From: Leptospira levettii
GTDB taxonomy: Bacteria > Spirochaetota > Leptospiria > Leptospirales > Leptospiraceae
Assembly (NCBI RefSeq): GCF_002812085.1
Contig: NZ_NPDM01000001.1
Location: 1,561,030 to 1,625,029, forward strand
Direction of reading: 5' to 3'
Length of the DNA: 64,000 bases
The notes under the pieces are model-generated. The model made no database searches. It was not told where the DNA came from and was given only the letters and a program-made list of their open reading frames with translations. The position numbers and the translations under genes were made by a program. Below, piece by piece: positions 50,982-58,685 of this stretch. The stretch's first letter is position 1; the number at the start of each line of letters is the position of its first letter.

Positions 50982-51821
50982 TAAAGTTCGTATACTATCT
51001 AATTGGTTTTTTTTAGGTAAAAAATTTGTTTGGTTTCTGTAGATTTCAGCTGCCTTTCGGATTTTGGTAGTCTCTGGTAAAAGAGGTTTCATTTGTATCC
51101 ATCTACCATCTAGTTTCATCTGTTCAGAGAGTTTTAAATAAGATCGAATCCTTCCAACTTTCGTTGCATAACGAATTCTATTTTTACACTGGCATGGATT
51201 AGTGCTCTTACTCAAACTACATTCTTTTCCCAAAAATTGTTCTAATTGGTTTCTTGCTCTTGATAATAATTGTCGATAGGATTCAGGTTTGATTCCCATT
51301 ACGAGTCCACCTTCTTCACTCGAAATAGAAAATACATCACCTAATAAATACGCCATTCTATACTTACGAGTTAAACTTTGTAACATCGCATATGTACAAG
51401 CCACTTGGACATGTAAAACCAGATTCGAAACATTGGAATTTGTATCCACTTCTAAATTGGAATCAGTTTGTCCCAGTAAATGAGAAGGTAAGTTGTATTG
51501 GGATTTGTGTAATTCATCACGAATGTTTCTAAGATGAATGTGTTTTGTTTCTAGATTTGACTTTTTAACATTGATGAGGTGGTTACTCGCAATCTTATAG
51601 ATCCAAGTAGATAATTTGCTCTCTCTTCTAAAACCCCCCAGATTTGTAATCACTTTGACTAAAATTTCTTGTGTGGCATCCTCTGCATCTTCAGGGTTCC
51701 ATAAAAATTTTAGAGCCAGGGAAAAAACTTTTGGTTGGAAGAATTGTACCAACTCTTCCAACGCTTTTGTTTTTCCCTGTAAACAACTCTCTAAAAGAGA
51801 ACTATGTGGATCTTCGATCAT
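50949..51821 (-). CDS. ECF-like RNA polymerase sigma factor with C-terminal extension
   Basis: A 290-residue sigma-70-family factor. Region 2 is clear (FFQPKVFSLALKFL, DAEDATQEILVKVI, STWIYKIASNHLINV, about 25-95), and region 4 follows (about 150-205, with GIKPESYRQLLSRARNQLEQFL). After region 4 a Cys cluster (CSLSKSTNPCQC) and a further ~75 residues are added, absent from the shortest ECF factors; similar Cys motifs occur in one ECF group. No anti-sigma gene is seen. The ATG overlaps the stop of the DUF1304 gene (ATGA), so the two are co-translated. Confidence 0.88.
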   Translation of the reverse strand: MIEDPHSSLLESCLQGKTKALEELVQFFQPKVFSLALKFLWNPEDAEDATQEILVKVITNLGGFRRESKLSTWIYKIASNHLINVKKSNLETKHIHLRNIRDELHKSQYNLPSHLLGQTDSNLEVDTNSNVSNLVLHVQVACTYAMLQSLTRKYRMAYLLGDVFSISSEEGGLVMGIKPESYRQLLSRARNQLEQFLGKECSLSKSTNPCQCKNRIRYATKVGRIRSYLKLSEQMKLDGRWIQMKPLLPETTKIRKAAEIYRNQTNFLPKKNQLDSIRTLLNNSFPFSTR

Positions 51822-52195
51822 CGTTTATGATTGGCCAACCAATGTACAACTAATGCTAAAAATGCGGGCAATCCTTGCGAAAACAAAATGGAAAATTTTG
51901 CAGTTGCAGAGCCATAAATACCCGCGACTACAACACAAACGAGAAAAAACAGAATCGTTTGGAATTTTTGGTTTTGTTCTTTAATGAATAACAGAGCCCA
52001 AAATAATCCTGCTGCCAAAAACCCATTGTACAAACCTTGGTTCTTCGCAAGTTTTGCTGTGATTTCCGCCGTTTCAGGTGTGAGTTGGAATACTTTCATT
52101 CCAAATTCTGTTTTCCATAAGAACATTTCCAATACCAATATAAATACATGTTCTACCGCAACAAATCCAGTGAGTATGAGAGAAAGTAATTTCAT
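51818..52195 (-). CDS. DUF1304 membrane protein
   Basis: A 125-residue protein with four hydrophobic helices and the DUF1304 pattern: VEHVFILVLEMFLW in helix 1, AKNQGLYNGFLAAGLFWAL in helix 2 and VAGIYGSATAK in helix 3. The function of the family is unknown. AGGAGG stands 4 bases before the ATG. It overlaps the sigma-factor gene by 4 bases. I infer a possible membrane partner or target of that factor, but nothing proves it. Confidence 0.88.
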   Translation of the reverse strand: MKLLSLILTGFVAVEHVFILVLEMFLWKTEFGMKVFQLTPETAEITAKLAKNQGLYNGFLAAGLFWALLFIKEQNQKFQTILFFLVCVVVAGIYGSATAKFSILFSQGLPAFLALVVHWLANHKR

Positions 52196-52222
52196 TGAAT
52201 CCTCCTAAGATTCCTTTCTATC

Positions 52223-52253
52223 TTGTGACAACTGGAATTGTGGGTTGTGACAA
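52223..52253 (-). promoter_or_regulatory. Two TTGTGACAA boxes upstream of the DUF1304-sigma operon
   Basis: TTGTGACAA occurs at 52223-52231 and 52245-52253, 22 bases apart (two helical turns). On the minus strand each reads TTGTCACAA. The upstream copy followed by 15 bases and TGTC resembles an ECF-type promoter (TGTCACA, then a CGTC/TGTC -10), which would allow self-activation. As near-palindromes they could instead be operators. Confidence 0.5.
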
Positions 52254-52284
52254 AGTTTGGAAAAAAAATTAAAAAAAATTTCAA

Positions 52285-53892
52285 CTAGGGTTCTTCGTAT
52301 GCTGGCCTTGTTGTGACTTCCATCGTCCCAATTTCAGTATTTAAATCGATAGTATTTTGCAAACGTACCAATCTCCCTCCACAAGACTCTTTGACCACTG
52401 CTACATTATTGACCAAATCTGTAGAAGTTGGTGGAAAATTAAAAAAGCCTGTTTCATAGTGAATGGATTGGTAATAACCATTTCCACCTGCAATATTGAG
52501 TGTTGTTTTTTGGTATGGATTGATACCTTTACCGGTTATTGGAATGGAAAATCCAGTAAATAAAGCACCACTTTCTGGCGAAAAAGTATACGCCTTTAAG
52601 AGATTATTGGATGATACATAACTTAATTTAGGTGCTATTTCAACTATATCAGAAATGGTTGATCCTAAAAATTGATTCCATATTAAATTTCCATTTCGAT
52701 CAAATTTGGAAAAGATCGCATTTCGAAAGGATGTAGTTCCAGAATAAAGTTGGAATGAATGGAAGGAGGTACCAAAATCTCCAGCTGAAACTCCTGTTGT
52801 ATAAACTCCATCAGATGCACTAATTGCTTCTGATATATAACCAAGTGTATGATTTGTACTATTGGTTCCAAGGTAGGTAGTATTTTCCATATCAAAATTA
52901 CTAATGGAAAGTTTTGTTACCATTGGTCTTTGGAAGTTATAAGATGGTAATGGATGGCCAGTATAACCAACATAATTGTCGACTGAACCACCAAAGATAA
53001 GAATCGTTCCTGCACCAACGTAAGTTGCATCTTTTATGATGGTTTGGCCATAAGAAGGTAAGTATCTTTGTTTGATTGGAGTTCCTGCTTGAGAGATGAC
53101 TCCCCAACCTATTTCCTGGTTTCCTGTATTAGTTGCGTCAGAGGGAACAACCATGGATGGAAATTCACCAAATCCTACAGTATCAGGTGTCATCGAAATC
53201 CCAATTCCATTAAAAAAGAAATGAATATTGTCTCCTTCGTCTGTTACGAGTACGAATCTGCTTTCTACAATGGAATTGTCAGACTTATCTAGATAAGTAT
53301 TCCAAACACGATTTCCTCTTTGATCATATCGCACCATGTGTAACGAATTTGCATTCGATTTACTCGAGATGGGGTTTCCTTGTGATGCACTTTTCACATA
53401 AGCCGACGTCACAATATCTCCATTTGACAATTCAACAGCAGGAACTGTCGACCTATCATCCGATGCAACTGTTATGATTCCTAAATAATCCAACCATTCC
53501 ACTTGGAATGATTTACCATTGATCAAAAAAATGATCGCATTGACATCTGTTCCTTGCGTACCCGAATAGGAAAAATTTTTTCCAACAGAATTTCCATTCC
53601 AAGTGACTGGTTCAAATACTCCCGCAGTGACAATGAGGTTCCCATTCTTAAGTTTTAACAATTGATAGGGATAAATTTTGTAAGTACCAGATCCAAATCG
53701 AATGGTTCCACGTAAATCTGCATTACACAACCCTCGTAAGTATTCTTCCCAGAGTGTTGTTTCGAAAAAACTACGAGACCTTGGATCTTTTGGATTGTTG
53801 AGATCCAATGTGCACTGGATCAAAAACCCAAGTATCAGAAAGAATTGTAATGTTAGAGTTGAAATAGTTTTAAATTTTATTTTTGATTTCAT
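52285..53892 (-). CDS. Large lipoprotein, propeller-like, Leptospira type
   Basis: A 535-residue predicted lipoprotein with lipobox FLIQC (Cys about 26). The mature part has an N-terminal SRSFFETTLWEEYLRGLCNADLRGT segment (abridged) and repeated blocks such as LLKLKNGNLIVTAGV, VELSNGDIVTSAYV and KFDRNGNLIWNQFL, the pattern of beta-propeller lipoproteins in Leptospira. The C-terminus ends ESCGGRLVRLQNTI...EVTTRPAYEEP. The start at 53892 (ATG) gives a proper signal peptide; a longer form from 53964 would not. A related C-terminus is found as a broken copy at 54143-54362. Function unknown. Confidence 0.75.
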   Translation of the reverse strand: MKSKIKFKTISTLTLQFFLILGFLIQCTLDLNNPKDPRSRSFFETTLWEEYLRGLCNADLRGTIRFGSGTYKIYPYQLLKLKNGNLIVTAGVFEPVTWNGNSVGKNFSYSGTQGTDVNAIIFLINGKSFQVEWLDYLGIITVASDDRSTVPAVELSNGDIVTSAYVKSASQGNPISSKSNANSLHMVRYDQRGNRVWNTYLDKSDNSIVESRFVLVTDEGDNIHFFFNGIGISMTPDTVGFGEFPSMVVPSDATNTGNQEIGWGVISQAGTPIKQRYLPSYGQTIIKDATYVGAGTILIFGGSVDNYVGYTGHPLPSYNFQRPMVTKLSISNFDMENTTYLGTNSTNHTLGYISEAISASDGVYTTGVSAGDFGTSFHSFQLYSGTTSFRNAIFSKFDRNGNLIWNQFLGSTISDIVEIAPKLSYVSSNNLLKAYTFSPESGALFTGFSIPITGKGINPYQKTTLNIAGGNGYYQSIHYETGFFNFPPTSTDLVNNVAVVKESCGGRLVRLQNTIDLNTEIGTMEVTTRPAYEEP

Positions 53893-54018
53893 TTGCTGGA
53901 CTTCGTTTTCTAAAAAGTCTCTATTTTGATTTATCCACTTCACAAGTTCTGGAAATATACTCAATCCTTTGTCGATTTCCCTAATCGAAAAATGGTTGGA
54001 TTCTGAATTTGATCGTAA

Positions 54019-54044
54019 ATGTATTAGTATTTATACTAATACAT
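54019..54044. promoter_or_regulatory. Perfect 12-bp inverted repeat upstream of the lipoprotein gene
   Basis: ATGTATTAGTAT (54019-54030), TT, ATACTAATACAT (54033-54044). It lies 127 bases upstream of the lipoprotein start, in the ~250-base stretch between that gene and the gene remnant. A long operator or an AT-rich hairpin are both possible. The rest of the stretch (53893-54142) shows nothing else recognisable. Confidence 0.5.
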
Positions 54045-54142
54045 AAGTATATTATGAAATACGAATATAATGTTTGGGTTAGTGCCTTGATTGCAAAATT
54101 TACTACGATTTACCTGTGCGCGTAGCATATACCGCTATTAGG

Positions 54143-54362
54143 TTATTGTTCTTGGGAAGGAGGTCGTGTGAAGACTTCAATGTAACCAATATTCCCTCCA
54201 TTGTCTAAAAATTCATTTTTTGCCGTTACCATTCGACCTGCACAAACATCTTGGTAATGTCTGAATGCTCTTAATCTTGTGATGGAAGTAGTTCCGCTTT
54301 CATAGGTAAGAATTGCAGGATCATTGATGAGTCGATGAATTGGAAACGATGTTTGAAATGGA
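54143..54362 (-). pseudogene. 3' remnant of a paralogue of the adjacent lipoprotein gene
   Basis: Without a start codon, the minus strand reads openly from directly after the glgA stop to TAA at 54143, about 72 residues. It begins NPFQTSFPIHRLINDP and ends in a C-terminus like that of the adjacent lipoprotein: DVCAGRMVTAKNEFLDN then IGYIEVFTRPP, against ESCGGRLVRLQNTIDLN then IGTMEVTTRP. NPFQ also matches NPYQ at the same distance. The 5' portion and signal peptide are missing, and an in-frame TGA stands at the upstream end, overlapping the last codons of glgA. This looks like the tail of a duplicated lipoprotein gene cut off by a deletion joined to the end of glgA. Confidence 0.75.
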
Positions 54363-55793
54363 TTATATCAAAAGGGAAATGGCTTTTTGGTATATGGAAT
54401 CATACTCTTTTTTTCGTTTGGTCCATGTCCAGTCCAGTTGCATGATGTTTTGAACAACTTGCCTTTTTTCTTCTGACTGGAATAGATCTTTAGCTCGTTC
54501 TAACGCATATCCCAGCGAACCCGCGTCATTCGGTTCAAAGACAATTCCTGTTTTGAATTTGATATCATTCGATTCCTTAACTGTATCCCTTAAACCACCC
54601 ACTCGCGAAACAATCGGAATGGTTCCGTACGCATGGCTATACATTTGGTTGAGGCCACAAGGTTCAAAGAGTGATGGCATGAGAAAAAAATCACTCGCTG
54701 CTTCTATTGTGTGAGCAAGCGATTCATTGTAACCTCGGTAAAAATAGAACACATCTGGCATCACATCTGATAAATGGAAAAATGCTTTTTCCGTTTCTGC
54801 ATCTCCAGAGCCGAGAACCACATAACGGTGGGGAAGGTGGCGTCTTTCTAGGAAAGCTTGTAGGAAAGTTGGAAATCCTTTTTGGTAGGTAAGCCGACCG
54901 ATGAGTCCTATGAGTGGAAGATCCAATGGCAAATGTGGCCTTCCAATTTCTCGGTAGAGTTCTTTTTTGTTTTTCTCTTTCCCTTCCTTCCAATTGGTTA
55001 CCGAGTAGGTTTGGAAAATTCGTTTGTCAGACTTTGGATTCCATTCGTCGGCATCGATCCCATTTAAAATTCCTGTATAATCGAATCCTCTTTTTTGTAA
55101 GGCATAACTGAGGCCAAATCCATTGGGTTCCCGTAAGGTTTCTTCTTTGTAACCTGGGCTTACTGTTGTGATTTGCCCTGCAGACAAAATCCCAGCCTTC
55201 ATATAATTGCATTTATCATTATGGTCGAAGGGACTTGTTACCAATCGAAAGGGATCTTCTTTTAGAAAACCTGTCATCCAAAATGGATGGTCCCCTTGGT
55301 AAGCAAGGTTGTGGATGGTAAAAACAGAAGGAACGGAATGGCTCGAATTTTTTTGTAAGGCGAGAGACATTGCCGTATGCCAATCGTGGGCATGGAAAAC
55401 ATTTACTTGTAAAATTTGGCTTAGCGCATAACAAGCGTAGGAAAAAATGGCAAAACGGTAATGTTCGTCAGTTGTTCCATAAATGGAATCTAAACTCCGA
55501 AACAATTCTGAATCAAAAAAATACAATTTGATCCCCGATTCATCTGCTTCCCGGAACCTTGCCTTTCTGAGTAAACTTACAGCAACCGTTTCCTCACACG
55601 CATCTTCTGGAAGGATGGACTTATATACTTTGCCGGTCCAATTTGGTTCCTTCCCCATCGATCCAATCAGAGGTAATGCGACATAAACTTTTTCTGTCTT
55701 TGCCTGTTCTTTCGTTAGGGAGGCGAGCATGTCCGCAAGTCCACCCATCTTGATGTAGGGAAAATATTCTGCGGATGCGTGGAGAATCTTCAT
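54363..55793 (-). CDS. glgA: Glycogen synthase (ADP-glucose type)
   Basis: A 476-residue GT5 glycogen/starch synthase that extends alpha-1,4-glucan from ADP-glucose. The N-terminal KxGGL loop is seen as KMGGLADM (about 16-23), the acceptor/nucleotide region as VFHAHDWHTAMSLAL, and the C-terminal Rossmann domain as GLIGRLTYQKGF with the E-x7-E-type block PSLFEPCGLNQMYSHAYGT and VGGLRDTV. Length is normal. It is divergent from pckA, 70 bases apart, with no clear ribosome binding site. No other glycogen gene is adjacent. The gene remnant follows directly after its stop. Confidence 0.95.
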   Translation of the reverse strand: MKILHASAEYFPYIKMGGLADMLASLTKEQAKTEKVYVALPLIGSMGKEPNWTGKVYKSILPEDACEETVAVSLLRKARFREADESGIKLYFFDSELFRSLDSIYGTTDEHYRFAIFSYACYALSQILQVNVFHAHDWHTAMSLALQKNSSHSVPSVFTIHNLAYQGDHPFWMTGFLKEDPFRLVTSPFDHNDKCNYMKAGILSAGQITTVSPGYKEETLREPNGFGLSYALQKRGFDYTGILNGIDADEWNPKSDKRIFQTYSVTNWKEGKEKNKKELYREIGRPHLPLDLPLIGLIGRLTYQKGFPTFLQAFLERRHLPHRYVVLGSGDAETEKAFFHLSDVMPDVFYFYRGYNESLAHTIEAASDFFLMPSLFEPCGLNQMYSHAYGTIPIVSRVGGLRDTVKESNDIKFKTGIVFEPNDAGSLGYALERAKDLFQSEEKRQVVQNIMQLDWTWTKRKKEYDSIYQKAISLLI

Positions 55794-55863
55794 TTTCTGT
55801 TATTGACACCGACTCGCAAAGTAAGAAGCTAGAAAAACACAAAGTGAAATCGAGGAGAGATCC

Positions 55864-57456
55864 ATGTCAGTATCTACTAATCTAAAAGGCCTTGCTGAAC
55901 TCGGCCTAAAACCGTCCGAAGTCTTCCATAACTTATCATACGAAGAAATTTACCAGCACGAATTGAATAACAAAGAAGGTGTTACTTCTGATAATGGAAC
56001 GATGATGGTGGATACCGGGATTTTTACGGGTCGTTCCCCTAAAGACAAGTACTTTGTCGATGAACCTTCTTCCCAAAACAACATTTGGTGGGGACCAGTT
56101 AACACAAAGGTTTCCGAAGCGATTTTTAATGAACTCTACGCAGAAGTAACCAAATTCCTCGATAACAAAAAATTATACGTATTTGATGGCCACGCAGGAA
56201 CCAACGACGACACACGAATCTCTCTCCGTGTGGTCACAGAAAGAGCTTGGCAACACCACTTTTGCACCAATATGTTCCTTCGCCCAACCAAAGAAGAACT
56301 CGCAAAACTCAACCCAGAGTTTACGATCATCAATGCTTCTGGTTATAAAAACGCAAAATACAAAGAACACGGTCTCAATTCCGAAGTGTTTGTGATCTTC
56401 CACTTAGCTAAAAAAATCTGTATCATCGGTGGAACAGAATACGGTGGGGAAATGAAAAAAGGGATTTTCTCTGTCATGAACTACTACTTACCACTGAAGA
56501 ATGTTCTCACAATGCACTGCTCTGCAAACGTTGGTAAAGACGGAGACAGCGCTCTTTTCTTTGGTCTTTCTGGAACAGGAAAAACAACTTTATCCACAGA
56601 CCCAAATCGTAAACTCATCGGTGATGACGAGCATGGTTGGGACGACAATGGAATCTTTAACATTGAAGGTGGTTGTTATGCAAAAACCATCAACTTAGAT
56701 CCAAAAACAGAACCAGAAATCTATGCAGCGATCCGTCGTGATGCCCTTCTCGAAAACGTTGTGTATGATGCGACGACTAAGAAGGTTGATTATTCTTCTG
56801 CTGCAAAAACTGAAAACACTCGTGTTTCGTATCCAATTTTCCACATCGACAACATCCAACCAGGATCCAAAGCAGGTCACCCAAACACAGTGATCTTCCT
56901 TACTTACGATGCATATGGTGTATTACCTGCAGTGTCTAAACTTTCCATCGAACAAGCGATGTACCACTTCCTTTCTGGTTACACAGCGAAGGTAGCAGGA
57001 ACGGAACGCGGTGTGAAAGAACCACAAGCAACTTTCTCAGCTTGTTTTGGTCAGGCGTTTATGACTCTCCACCCAACTTTCTATGCAAAACTACTTGGTG
57101 AAAAAATGAAAAAACACAAAGTAAATGCATACCTCATCAACACAGGTCTTGTAGGTGGAAAGTATGGTGTTGGAAAACGAATGAACCTTCCTGCAACTCG
57201 CCAAATCATCAATGAAATCCTGAACGGAAACATTGAAAAATCCGAGTTTGAAAAACACCCAGTATTCCAAGTGTCTTTCCCTAAATCCGTAAATGGTGTG
57301 GATGCTCATATCCTAAACCCACGTAACGCTTGGGAAAACAAAGAAGAATACGACAAAACGGCAGCGGACCTTGCGAAACAATTTGTAGAAAACTACAAAA
57401 AATACCTCACTGGTTCCAAAGAATTTGATTACAGCCAATACGGTCCAGTAGCGTAA
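55864..57456 (+). CDS. pckA: Phosphoenolpyruvate carboxykinase (ATP)
   Basis: A 530-residue ATP-dependent PEP carboxykinase that converts oxaloacetate to PEP and carbon dioxide, the entry step of gluconeogenesis. The kinase-1a loop is [14 protein letters not shown] (about 237-250). [36 protein letters not shown] (in part) and [14 protein letters not shown] with active-site residues are present. Length is standard. GGAGAG lies just before the ATG. Its neighbour glgA suits a sugar-storing route fed by fatty-acid- or amino-acid-derived carbon. A terminator follows at 57543-57578. Confidence 0.97.
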   Translation: MSVSTNLKGLAELGLKPSEVFHNLSYEEIYQHELNNKEGVTSDNGTMMVDTGIFTGRSPKDKYFVDEPSSQNNIWWGPVNTKVSEAIFNELYAEVTKFLDNKKLYVFDGHAGTNDDTRISLRVVTERAWQHHFCTNMFLRPTKEELAKLNPEFTIINASGYKNAKYKEHGLNSEVFVIFHLAKKICIIGGTEYGGEMKKGIFSVMNYYLPLKNVLTMHCSANVGKDGDSALFFGLSGTGKTTLSTDPNRKLIGDDEHGWDDNGIFNIEGGCYAKTINLDPKTEPEIYAAIRRDALLENVVYDATTKKVDYSSAAKTENTRVSYPIFHIDNIQPGSKAGHPNTVIFLTYDAYGVLPAVSKLSIEQAMYHFLSGYTAKVAGTERGVKEPQATFSACFGQAFMTLHPTFYAKLLGEKMKKHKVNAYLINTGLVGGKYGVGKRMNLPATRQIINEILNGNIEKSEFEKHPVFQVSFPKSVNGVDAHILNPRNAWENKEEYDKTAADLAKQFVENYKKYLTGSKEFDYSQYGPVA

Positions 57457-57542
57457 AGATACGTTGTTGGATTTCAAAGAGACCATCTAGCGGAGTTTAG
57501 GTGGCTCGGAAGTCCCTTTTGAAGAAATGGGACTGTGAGTGG

Positions 57543-57578
57543 AAAACCATCATTGAGAAATCTCGGATGGTTTTTTTT
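57543..57578 (+). terminator. Intrinsic terminator after pckA
   Basis: AAAACCATC (57543-57551) pairs with GATGGTTTT (57566-57574), with an inner GAG/CTC pairing, and T's run to 57578. It lies 87 bases after the pckA stop. The convergent barrel gene ends at 57582, so the stem may serve both strands. An additional repeat, AGTCCC (57511-57516) and GGGACT (57529-57534), lies before it. Confidence 0.8.
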
Positions 57579-57581
57579 ATT

Positions 57582-58508
57582 TCAATGTGTGTTCGAGATC
57601 CCGAAGTAAAACGAATTGTGTGTATCAATCGCCCTTTCAAAGGGACTTCTGCTCGACACATACAATTCGTTGTCCGCTCCATAATAGGTATAATTCCTTT
57701 GCTCAAAATTGATCGAACGGATTTTGGATTGGTTTCGCATAAAACCAAAATACAATCTGATTTGGTCATATACTTTGTAAGAAAGAGAAACCTCTGCTTG
57801 AAATCCTAAGATTTCCGTAATGTTGTTTGGATTGGTTTTTGCAAGTGTAAAGTAAGGGCCCACTCGACCATCGGATGAATACATAGTACTGGATCTTTGG
57901 TTCGCATAATCCCTGTTCCCATATGTGACGTAAGGATCAAATCCTAAATTGAATTCGAAACCATCAAAAATTTGAATTTTACTCCGCAGTGGAATGGAAA
58001 TTCCATACGAATTGATTTTGTCATGACGAATGTTGTAAGCAAATTCATAATTCTCCACTTGGTACATTCGATCTATTTTTAATAAACCAAGTCCAAAATA
58101 AAAAATTTGGTTTTCGATCGGCATATATAAAAAATGAAAACGATATTCTTGCCTTTGGAAATTTCCATACGGGATCGCTGATGGAAAGAGACCATTACTA
58201 TTGGAATAAAACGTTTTTCGATATGGATCATCAAGTTTGATATTTACCATATCAAATTCGAATCCAAATTGTTTTTCCGGATTTCGATACTTAAAAAATG
58301 GCAAATACACCAAATCTTTGTTATTACGGAGATCCGATTGGTTATAACCGATGGTTCCCTTTGTCTCAAAAGGGACGTAAGTAAAATTTTGTCCTTTGAG
58401 GCCATATTCATAGGTTTTGGGATTTGTTTTTCGTGATTCGATCGCCTCTTGTGCCAAGAGAAAGTTGGTAGAGAGAAACAGGAGAAAGAGAAATGGTTTT
58501 AGATTCAT
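57582..58508 (-). CDS. Outer-membrane beta-barrel protein, Leptospira type
   Basis: A 308-residue protein with a signal peptide (about 1-20, FLLAQ end). The mature part is built of alternating strand patterns with many Tyr, Phe and Arg (EYGLKGQNFTYVPFE, FGFEFDMVNIKL, EYRFHFLYMPIENQIFYFG, IQIFDGFEFNLGFDPYVTYG) and ends in NSFYFGISNTH. This is the look of a small, uncharacterised barrel. AAAGGA precedes the ATG. It ends 4 bases past the pckA terminator region. No substrate or partner is evident. Confidence 0.75.
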   Translation of the reverse strand: MNLKPFLFLLFLSTNFLLAQEAIESRKTNPKTYEYGLKGQNFTYVPFETKGTIGYNQSDLRNNKDLVYLPFFKYRNPEKQFGFEFDMVNIKLDDPYRKTFYSNSNGLFPSAIPYGNFQRQEYRFHFLYMPIENQIFYFGLGLLKIDRMYQVENYEFAYNIRHDKINSYGISIPLRSKIQIFDGFEFNLGFDPYVTYGNRDYANQRSSTMYSSDGRVGPYFTLAKTNPNNITEILGFQAEVSLSYKVYDQIRLYFGFMRNQSKIRSINFEQRNYTYYGADNELYVSSRSPFERAIDTHNSFYFGISNTH

Positions 58509-58554
58509 TGGATTCCTTTGGTGTTGTTAGTAATGGATTGATAGATGATAATGT

Positions 58555-58685
58555 GCGCCTCGCATTTGTTCGATGATGCAGGTCCATCGAACACCGACCG
58601 GGCTCCCTTCGGGGTGCGCTAACGCTCCCGTCCCCAGCCATCTAACGATGGCAGGTGACCAAGCCCTTCGGATCCCTGGCGCGGG
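58555..58685. repeat. GC-rich palindromic element
   Basis: About 130 bases noticeably richer in G and C than the flanks, between the barrel gene and the large lipoprotein gene. It contains a perfect 9-bp hairpin (TGTTCGATG 58567-58575, CATCGAACA 58585-58593) and a 6-bp hairpin with a 4-base loop (GCCATC 58637-58642, GATGGC 58647-58652), around a block with CTCCCTTCGGGG. Similar wording (CGGGTGCCCCGATGCCTTCG) occurs near 2131. It has the look of a dispersed intergenic palindromic repeat, but only one full copy is in this window. It may also end transcription of the large lipoprotein gene. Confidence 0.5.

Noticed and set aside
54724..54993. Open frames in glgA in other frames
   Set aside because: They are shadows of glgA, whose own frame has full catalytic motifs.
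58555..58685. tRNA or rRNA fragment
   Set aside because: The GC-rich block has hairpins but no cloverleaf or recognisable rRNA motif.
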